Positions 1 through 4,472 of a stretch of 5,308 bases of DNA are shown one piece after another. Below the pieces are notes generated by a model that saw only the letters and a list, made by a program, of their open reading frames with translations, searched no databases and had not been told where the DNA came from. The DNA is from Burkholderiales bacterium (lineage in GTDB: Bacteria; Pseudomonadota; Gammaproteobacteria; Burkholderiales; SHXO01). Where the stretch lies: contig JAHCKU010000250.1 of assembly GCA_026125625.1 (NCBI GenBank), positions 1 through 5,308 on the forward strand, given 5' to 3'. Made by a program: the position numbers and the translations under genes. Each line of letters starts with the position of its first letter. Within the stretch, counting starts at the first letter, position 1.

Positions 1-8
1 GCGAGGAT

Positions 9-176
9 CCCTCACTGCGTTCGGGATGACACCTCTGTGGTGCACGGTAGTCCGCTCGCTACGTTCGGGATGACGCCCCTGAGGTGCAGTAGTCCGCTCG
101 CTGCGTCCGGGATGACATCCCTCAGGTGCAGTAGTCCGCTCGCTGCGTTCAGGATGACCACCTTTGGAGATGACAC
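9..176. repeat. Degenerate 42-bp tandem repeat, about four copies
   Basis: Four head-to-tail units of 42 bp can be laid out at 9-50, 51-92, 93-134 and 135-176. Each carries a core like CGCTCGCTGCGTTCGGGATG followed by AC, then a more variable part ending in GGTGCAGTAG in the two middle copies. Copies 2 and 3 differ at about 5 of 42 positions. Copy 1 differs at its left end and copy 4 diverges after the core. The core read on the other strand (GTCATCCCGAACGCAGCGAG) resembles intergenic repeats common in many bacterial genomes; that comparison is from memory. Because 42 is a multiple of three, the array gives a spurious open frame with a 14-residue repeat. The array lies beyond the pilin terminator and has no gene of its own. 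Confidence 0.85.
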
Positions 177-241
177 TTCGCGAGGCGTTTCCGACGACAG
201 CGACTTGACGCTGGAAGCGTCGAAGCCGAAGGCACAAAAGA
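177..241. other. Non-coding spacer between repeat array and terminator
   Basis: I see no gene, RNA or convincing regulatory site here. It links the decayed last repeat copy to the terminator. The plus-strand open frame crossing it (37-273) is only the repeat array read in frame and runs on through the terminator hairpin, so it is not treated as a gene. Confidence 0.5.
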
Positions 242-267
242 AAAAGCCCCTCCGAAGAGGGGCTTTT
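242..267 (-). terminator. Rho-independent terminator of the pilin gene
   Basis: A perfect 11-bp stem (AAAAGCCCCTC at 242-252, GAGGGGCTTTT at 257-267) encloses a 4-nt loop. Read on the minus strand, the hairpin is followed by TTTTTCTTTT, counting from the last stem bases into 241-236. It starts 22 nt past the pilin stop codon, in the right orientation to end the pilA mRNA. The flanking A and T runs are symmetrical enough that it could also work on plus-strand transcripts, but the only gene feeding into it is on the minus strand. Confidence 0.93.
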
Positions 268-289
268 GGCTAAGCCTGACTTCCGCTGA

Positions 290-730
290 TTAGGAGGTGC
301 GGCAGTTGGCCGGGACGTAACGGTTGTTGTCCTCGCTGTCGACTTCGCACACCCACACGATGTTGTCGTCCGGGATCTCGCCTGCTGCAAGTGCTTCACC
401 ACCAGCAGTAGTAGGTGTCAGAGTGATCACGATGTCTTTGGCCAACGCCGTGTAGGTAACCGTGATTATGCCATCATCCTCTACTACAATGGTATCAACG
501 ACGTCCGTCGAGTTATCAAACGACCAGCCCAAGGACAGATCGTCCTGCGCGGACATGGCGTTCTCGGAAACGGTCGTCTTCGCGGCAGCCGCCAGCACCA
601 GACCTTCCGAGACGCGGGCGCGCACGATGTAGTCCTGATAAGCCGGCACCGCGATCGCGGCCAGAATACCGATGATCGCAACCACGATCATCAGTTCGAT
701 CAAGGTAAAACCTTTTTGCATGTGCTTCAT
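290..730 (-). CDS. pilA: Type IVa major pilin-like prepilin
   Basis: This encodes a 146-residue prepilin, the subunit polymerised into type IV pili. It has a short positive leader, MKHMQKG, ending in the prepilin peptidase site G7|F8. The mature N-terminus FTLIELMIVVAIIGILAAIA carries Glu5 (residue 12), needed in this family for assembly and N-methylation, and forms the hydrophobic spine helix. The next residues, YQDYIVRARVSEG, are typical of short-leader type IVa pilins. Cys128 and Cys143 near the end should form the disulfide-bounded D-loop. The start at 730 is chosen because an AAGGAG lies 10 nt upstream. A GTG at 769 would add 13 residues and falls inside a leader hairpin, and the ATG at 721 is too far from the ribosome site. 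The mature chain is strongly acidic: I count 21 Asp/Glu against 6 Lys/Arg. It has its own sigma-54 promoter and terminator, so it can be expressed separately from the ATPase gene upstream. A minor pilin or other filament subunit is possible but less likely. Confidence 0.93.
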   Translation of the reverse strand: MKHMQKGFTLIELMIVVAIIGILAAIAVPAYQDYIVRARVSEGLVLAAAAKTTVSENAMSAQDDLSLGWSFDNSTDVVDTIVVEDDGIITVTYTALAKDIVITLTPTTAGGEALAAGEIPDDNIVWVCEVDSEDNNRYVPANCRTS

Positions 731-740
731 GTGGCGTGTG

Positions 741-746
741 CTCCTT
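741..746 (-). promoter_or_regulatory. Shine-Dalgarno site of pilA
   Basis: The minus strand reads AAGGAG, 10 nt before the ATG at 730. It decides between three in-frame starts (769 GTG, 730 ATG, 721 ATG) in favour of 730, which gives the seven-residue leader MKHMQKG. Confidence 0.8.
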
Positions 747-764
747 AGGTGTTGAGGATGTCCA

Positions 765-781
765 AACACGGTCTCCGTGTT
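765..781 (-). promoter_or_regulatory. Stem-loop at the predicted 5' end of pilA mRNA
   Basis: The minus strand reads AACACGG-AGA-CCGTGTT, a perfect 7-bp stem with a 3-nt loop. With transcription starting near 784, as the sigma-54 promoter predicts, the hairpin occupies about nucleotides +4 to +20 of the message, well clear of the ribosome site at 741-746. A hairpin at the very 5' end is a known way to protect abundant mRNAs from decay, so a stabilising role is plausible but inferred. A dyad-symmetric protein site is the alternative. Confidence 0.6.
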
Positions 782-794
782 CGCGGCCTAGTAA

Positions 795-810
795 TGCAAC
801 GGGTATGCCA
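795..810 (-). promoter_or_regulatory. Sigma-54 (RpoN) promoter of pilA
   Basis: The minus strand reads TGGCATACCCGTTGCA. Against the sigma-54 consensus TGGCACGNNNNTTGCW, the invariant GG and GC are present at exactly the required spacing, the TGGCA block is intact, and only the C and G after it differ. The GC at -12 places transcription start near 784, about 54 nt before the pilA start codon. RpoN-dependent transcription activated by PilR is well known for pilA in Pseudomonas and relatives. I could not identify a convincing PilR (enhancer) site upstream by eye. Confidence 0.85.
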
Positions 811-1042
811 CCCGCGGACTTTATGGCGAGATTTGATGAATCGCACAAGAATTCCGGCGCTCGATTCGGGGCAACCCCGATGCGCCTGTGCCGGTTGAAG
901 GAATCGGCAGAATCGCCGAACCCTCCGTTCACAAACACTTACGCGCCGCGTACGGCATGCTGCCGAGATACGGCAGCGCGATGGGTGCGTACACGATGTT
1001 TGACATCCGCGCGCCGCAAGCGCACCTGCGGTTGCGCAGCCG
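811..1042. other. Intergenic region upstream of the pilA promoter
   Basis: No gene is apparent between the sigma-54 promoter and the stop codon of the ATPase gene. The stretch from about 821 to 852 is noticeably richer in A and T than its surroundings, as expected where DNA bends between an enhancer and a sigma-54 promoter. Small inverted repeats occur at 866-880 (TCGGGG-CAA-CCCCGA) and 959-977 (GCTGCCG-AGATA-CGGCAGC). Neither is followed by a T run on the minus strand, so they are not clear intrinsic terminators for the ATPase gene. The enhancer-binding protein site would be expected here. Confidence 0.5.
959..977. repeat. Inverted repeat between the ATPase gene and pilA
   Basis: A perfect 7-bp inverted repeat, GCTGCCG and CGGCAGC, is separated by AGATA. 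The heptamer TACGGCA also appears twice in direct orientation here (951-957 and 969-975). It lies about 175-195 bp upstream of the predicted pilA transcription start and about 66 nt after the ATPase stop codon. It could be an mRNA 3'-end hairpin or an activator site; the sequence does not decide. Confidence 0.45.
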
Positions 1043-3412
1043 TCATTTGATGCAGACCGCGCGCACCTGATGCAGGTCGGTGATGCCCTGCAGGACCTTC
1101 TCGATGCCGTCCTGCTTCAAGGTGCGCATGCCTTCTTCGAGCGCCAGCGCGAAGATCTCCGCGACGCGCGCGTGCTCCTGGATCAGCTTCTTGACGCGGT
1201 CGCTGCCGATCAGCAGCTCGTGGAGGCCCACGCGGCCCTTGTAGCCGGTGCCGGCGCAGGCCTCGCAGCCGACCGGGCCGTAGAGCGTGAACTGATGCTG
1301 GTCGTCGGCAAAGCTCTTCATCCAGTCGCGATACACCGCCTCGTAGGCGACGCGCGGATCACGCTGCCAGCTCTCGGTCTGCACCAGCTCCTGGCAGTAC
1401 TCCTCCAGCATGCGCTTGAGCTCATCCTGGTCCGGCGTGTACGGCTTCTTGCACTTGCCGCACAGGCGCTTGGCGAGACGCTGGGCGAGCACGCCTAGCA
1501 GAGCATCCGCGAAGTTGAACGGGTCCATGCCCATGTCGAGCAGGCGGATGATGGATTCCGGCGCGCTGTTGGTATGCAGGGTGGCGAACACCAGGTGGCC
1601 GGTGAGCGAAGCCTCGATGCCGATGGCGGTGGTTTCCTTGTCGCGCATCTCGCCCACCATGATGATATCCGGGTCGGCGCGCAGGAAGGCCTTCATGGCG
1701 GTGGCGAAGGTCAGCCCCGCCTTGGGGTTCATCTGCACCTGGCGCAGGCCCTTCTGCGTGATTTCCACCGGGTCTTCCGCGGTCCAGATCTTGGTGTCGG
1801 GTGTGTTCAGATAGCCGAGCACCGAATGCAGGGTGGTGGTCTTGCCGGAGCCGGTCGGGCCGCATACGAAGAACAGGCCGTAGGGCTTGCTCACCGTGTC
1901 TTTGAGGTTGTGCAGGTTGCGCGCGGACACGCCGAGCTTGTCCAGCGGAATCGGCTCGCCGGCAGCCAGGATACGCATGACGATATCTTCGATCCCGCCC
2001 TGGGAGGGAACAGTGGCCACGCGCAGCTCGATGTCGAGCGGGCCGAACTTGCGGAACTTGATCTTGCCGTCCTGCGGCTTGCGGCGCTCGGAGATGTCGA
2101 GGTCGCACATGATCTTGATGCGCGCGGCGATGGCGTTGCGGTAGCTGGCCGGCACCGAGATGTAGTGTTGCAGCGAGCCGTCCTTGCGGAAGCGCACCTC
2201 GGTCTTGCCCTTGCCCGGATAAGGCTCGATGTGGATGTCGGAGGCGCCTTGATGGTAGGCGTCGATGATGATCTTGTTGACCAGCTTGACCAGCTCGTTG
2301 TCGGCCGCCAGCGAGACGTCGTCGGCGCTGGTGCCGCCGCTGTCGTCGTCGTGGTCCTGATCCAGCCCGGACAACAGGTCGCCGATGGACGAGGTATCGA
2401 TGTCGGGGCCGAAGAACTGGTTCAGCGTGGTGTCGAACTCGCGCGCGGTGCACACGCGATAGAGCAGGCGCCGCTTGGGGAACACGTTGCCCACGCTGCG
2501 CGCGGCAACCCGTTCCGGATCGGGCGTGAGGATCAGCAGGCCTTCGCTGCGATCCTCGAGCGGCAGCCAGTTGCTGCTCTTGAGGAACTCGCGCTTGAGA
2601 TTCTTCAACAGGTCGATCGGCTTGATCCGCTCGCCGCGCAGCGGCTCGTAGGGAATGCCGAAGTACTGCGCCAGCGCCGCGCCGATATCCTCGGTCTTGA
2701 CCTGATATTCCTCCTGCAGCACGGCCTCGATGTCCATGCCCGACTTGCGCGCGCTGCGCGCCGCCAGCTCCATCTCCTCCGCGCTCACCACGCCGTTGGT
2801 GACCAGTGCGTCGTACTTGCCGCGCACCAGCGCCTGCGGCTTCTGGCGCTGCTTGAACGCGATCGCCAGCGTCTCGCACAGGTTCTGGATGCCTTCCACG
2901 GCTCCGGGCGGGAACGGCTCGCCGGAGCGGGTGTTGATCGCCTGCACCACCCCGAGCACGTCGCCGGAGGCGGCATCCAGCATCGGCGCGACCAGCATCT
3001 GCTTGGTGCGGTAGCCGGTGCGCTTGTCCACTTCCTTGAGGAACTTCAGCGCCGGGGAATGACCCGCCAGCTCGGCATCGTCGTAGACGTCGCACACGTT
3101 GAGCAGCGTCTTCTTCAGGGCCACGTAGCCCGCCATGCTGTGCTCGCTGATCGGCAGGCGCAGATCCTTGAACGACATCAGGCCGGTCTTGACCTTGGAG
3201 ACGATGGAGCTGCCGTCCTCGGCCAGCGCGTAGATGGTGAGCCGGTCGGCCTCGAGCAGGTCACAGATGTCCTGCCCCAGCTCGAGCATGATCTCTTCGG
3301 CGTTGCTGGTCGCGTGGATCCTGTTGGTGACGGCCTGCAGCTTGCGCTGGAACTCCAGCTTGCTGCGCACGTCCGCCTCGCTCTGCGGCCGCGACTCGAA
3401 CACGGTGCTCAT
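1043..3412 (-). CDS. GAF-domain PilB/GspE-family pilus/secretion assembly ATPase
   Basis: This 789-residue cytoplasmic hexameric-type ATPase would drive type IV pilin polymerisation or type II-like secretion. Residues about 20-188 look like a GAF small-molecule sensor domain. Residues about 198-335 resemble the MshEN/GspE N-terminal domain, and an Asp-rich linker follows (about 344-366). The ATPase core has Walker A GPTGSGKTT (518-526), an Asp box with TAEDPVE (544-550), the Walker B region DPDIIMVGEMRD (580-591, catalytic-type Glu588) and a His box GHLVFATLHTN (605-615, His613). Zinc-binding cysteines are Cys651/Cys654 and Cys716/Cys719, and the 61 residues between the pairs are more than I expect in standard PilB. 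Classic PilB is about 570 residues, so the extra length is mostly the N-terminal GAF domain. The ATG at 3412 has GGGGAAG about 6 nt upstream. It sits between a phosphodiesterase-like gene and pilA. I leave the symbol blank because canonical pilB normally sits with pilC and pilD and lacks GAF; a PilB role is likely, a GspE-like role possible. Confidence 0.93.
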   Translation of the reverse strand: MSTVFESRPQSEADVRSKLEFQRKLQAVTNRIHATSNAEEIMLELGQDICDLLEADRLTIYALAEDGSSIVSKVKTGLMSFKDLRLPISEHSMAGYVALKKTLLNVCDVYDDAELAGHSPALKFLKEVDKRTGYRTKQMLVAPMLDAASGDVLGVVQAINTRSGEPFPPGAVEGIQNLCETLAIAFKQRQKPQALVRGKYDALVTNGVVSAEEMELAARSARKSGMDIEAVLQEEYQVKTEDIGAALAQYFGIPYEPLRGERIKPIDLLKNLKREFLKSSNWLPLEDRSEGLLILTPDPERVAARSVGNVFPKRRLLYRVCTAREFDTTLNQFFGPDIDTSSIGDLLSGLDQDHDDDSGGTSADDVSLAADNELVKLVNKIIIDAYHQGASDIHIEPYPGKGKTEVRFRKDGSLQHYISVPASYRNAIAARIKIMCDLDISERRKPQDGKIKFRKFGPLDIELRVATVPSQGGIEDIVMRILAAGEPIPLDKLGVSARNLHNLKDTVSKPYGLFFVCGPTGSGKTTTLHSVLGYLNTPDTKIWTAEDPVEITQKGLRQVQMNPKAGLTFATAMKAFLRADPDIIMVGEMRDKETTAIGIEASLTGHLVFATLHTNSAPESIIRLLDMGMDPFNFADALLGVLAQRLAKRLCGKCKKPYTPDQDELKRMLEEYCQELVQTESWQRDPRVAYEAVYRDWMKSFADDQHQFTLYGPVGCEACAGTGYKGRVGLHELLIGSDRVKKLIQEHARVAEIFALALEEGMRTLKQDGIEKVLQGITDLHQVRAVCIK

Positions 3413-3506
3413 CTAAATCTTCCCCGAGGGTTTGCTGGCTATATCGACCGATTCGTGACGCGGTTGCGCCCAGCGTGCGCACTGCGAGACTCGTTCAGAG
3501 CTTCCA
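3413..3506. other. Gap between the hydrolase and ATPase genes
   Basis: This 94-bp non-coding gap holds the ribosome site GGGGAAG (minus strand, 3419-3425) of the ATPase gene. A weak -10-like TATAGC lies farther upstream, without a convincing -35. There is no hairpin with a T run, so co-transcription of the hydrolase and ATPase genes is the simplest reading, with a weak internal promoter possible. Confidence 0.4.
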
Positions 3507-4271
3507 CTAGAATTCGAGGATCTGCCCCTGCTCCAGCATCCGCGGCGCATGCGCCGCAGCGACCGTGCTGACCTCTTCCATCGTCGACGCTCCGTCGACC
3601 GGCTTTAGGTGAGTGATGAAAATTTCCGGCTTTACGCGCAGCTTGGCGAGCTCGCCGGCCAGCAGGTCCGGCGTCAGATGCTTCGATACCGCCGCGAGAC
3701 CGGCTTCGGCGTTGGAGAAGGCGGTCTCGATGATCAGGTAGCGCAGGTTGCGGATGCGGTTGACCGCCTGCCACAGCGCATCACAGGGTGCGGTATCGCC
3801 GGTGAACACCAGGCTGCCCTGGCCGCTGTCGACTTGATAGCCGACGGCCGGCACTACGTGGTCCGCCGGCAGACAGCGCAGGCTGCGCCCGTCGAGGCGC
3901 ACCGGCTGGCCCGGATGCAAGGTGTGATAGCGCAGATAAGGCGCCTGCGCGTTCGGAATCGCGGTGAAATCCGGCCACAGCTTCCAGTTGAACAGATGGG
4001 TGCGCAGGATATCGAGGGTTTCCGCCGTGGCATGCAAGGTCAGCGGCTGGCTGCGTAGCGCCCCGACGGTGTCCACCAGGAAGGGGATGAAGGCGACGTG
4101 GTCGAGGTGAGAATGGGTGACGAAGACGTGGTCGATGCAGCGCAGTTCTTCCAGGCTCAGATCGCCCACGCCGGTGCCGGCATCCAGCAGGATGTCATGG
4201 TCGAGCAGGAAGGAGGTGGTGCGCAGCGCACCGCCGATTCCACCGCTGCAGCCGAGCACACGCAGTTTCAT
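3507..4271 (-). CDS. MBL-fold hydrolase, cyclic-nucleotide phosphodiesterase-like
   Basis: This is a 254-residue metallo-beta-lactamase-fold metal-dependent hydrolase with no signal peptide, so probably cytoplasmic. The metal-binding motif HSHLDH lies at residues 53-58. Later candidate ligands are His138 (in ADHVVPAVGY), Asp159 (in FTGDT), and His221 (in THLKP), with a conserved-looking ETAFSN at 182-187. HSHLDHV matches the start of the class II cyclic-nucleotide phosphodiesterase signature (HxHLDH followed by a hydrophobic residue), but the residues after it diverge, so substrate is uncertain: 3',5'-cyclic nucleotide is the best guess, another phosphodiester or thioester is possible. The start at 4271 is preferred because MKLRVLGCSGG directly begins the first strand of the fold. 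A GTG at 4331, with GGAG 4 nt upstream, would add 20 Ala/Pro-rich residues and has the better ribosome site. Lying between an FHA protein and a pilus ATPase, it probably has a signalling role. Confidence 0.88.
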   Translation of the reverse strand: MKLRVLGCSGGIGGALRTTSFLLDHDILLDAGTGVGDLSLEELRCIDHVFVTHSHLDHVAFIPFLVDTVGALRSQPLTLHATAETLDILRTHLFNWKLWPDFTAIPNAQAPYLRYHTLHPGQPVRLDGRSLRCLPADHVVPAVGYQVDSGQGSLVFTGDTAPCDALWQAVNRIRNLRYLIIETAFSNAEAGLAAVSKHLTPDLLAGELAKLRVKPEIFITHLKPVDGASTMEEVSTVAAAHAPRMLEQGQILEF

Positions 4272-4367
4272 GGGTTGTTCGTCGCTGAAAGGGCTGGGAG
4301 CGATCCCGGCCGGGGCGATGGCTTCGGACACGCAGCTCCATGCCCGGTCGGCGCACCCCCGCGGCTC

Positions 4368-4395
4368 ATGTTATCGCCGCGCCGGCATGCATCAA
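4368..4395 (-). promoter_or_regulatory. Possible sigma-70-type promoter of the hydrolase gene
   Basis: The minus strand has TTGATG (4395-4390) and TAACAT (4373-4368) separated by 16 nt. Each hexamer matches its consensus at 4 of 6 positions. Start of transcription would fall near 4361, about 30 nt before the GTG at 4331 and 90 nt before the ATG at 4271. Such matches arise by chance, so this is a weak call, supported mainly by the long gap after the FHA gene. Confidence 0.3.
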
Positions 4396-4435
4396 TCGTC
4401 CCCCGGTATCTATGAATCATCCGGCTGGGGACGAT
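4395..4435. repeat. Long-armed inverted repeat upstream of the hydrolase gene
   Basis: Perfect 9-bp arms, ATCGTCCCC (4395-4403) and GGGGACGAT (4427-4435), enclose 23 nt. Inside, CGG and CCG can extend the stem across a small bulge, leaving an AT-rich loop. No T run follows on either strand, so it does not look like an intrinsic terminator. The left arm abuts the -35 of the weak promoter proposed for the hydrolase gene, so it could be an operator or activator site. If transcribed, it would be an mRNA hairpin between the two genes. Confidence 0.6.
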
Positions 4436-4442
4436 CACGCTC

Positions 4443-4467
4443 AGCCGCCGGAGGTGACCGGACGGCT
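4443..4467 (-). terminator. Hairpin just after the FHA gene stop, no U tract
   Basis: The minus strand folds as AGCCG-T-CCGG, loop TCACCT, CCGG-CGGCT: about nine pairs with one bulged nucleotide, beginning about 5 nt after the stop codon of the FHA gene. No T run follows, so it is not a standard intrinsic terminator. It may protect the 3' end of the FHA message or reduce read-through into the hydrolase gene. Confidence 0.35.
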
Positions 4468-4472
4468 CCCGC

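Noticed and set aside
9..176. CRISPR array
   Set aside because: Units are directly adjacent and degenerate along their full length, with no unique spacers between conserved repeats.
37..273. Plus-strand 78-residue open frame
   Set aside because: It is the 42-bp tandem repeat read in frame and runs through the terminator hairpin; no ribosome site or recognisable protein.
866..880. TCGGGG-CAA-CCCCGA hairpin as terminator of the ATPase gene
   Set aside because: The stem is only 6 bp, lies over 160 nt beyond the stop codon, and has no T run after it on the minus strand.
516..938. Minus-strand frame covering the pilA promoter and part of pilA
   Set aside because: It crosses the sigma-54 promoter and the pilin gene in another frame and has no recognisable features.
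1422..3095. Second long minus-strand frame inside the ATPase gene
   Set aside because: Arg- and Ala-rich out-of-frame translation with no domain; overlaps the well-supported ATPase frame completely.
1574..3571. Long plus-strand open frame opposite the ATPase gene
   Set aside because: It is an antisense shadow caused by high GC at third codon positions; its translation is Arg/Ala/Val/Gln/His-rich low-complexity protein without motifs, while the minus frame has full ATPase motifs.
3609..4058. Plus-strand 149-residue frame opposite the hydrolase
   Set aside because: Antisense shadow of the MBL-fold gene, which carries the metal-binding motifs on the minus strand.
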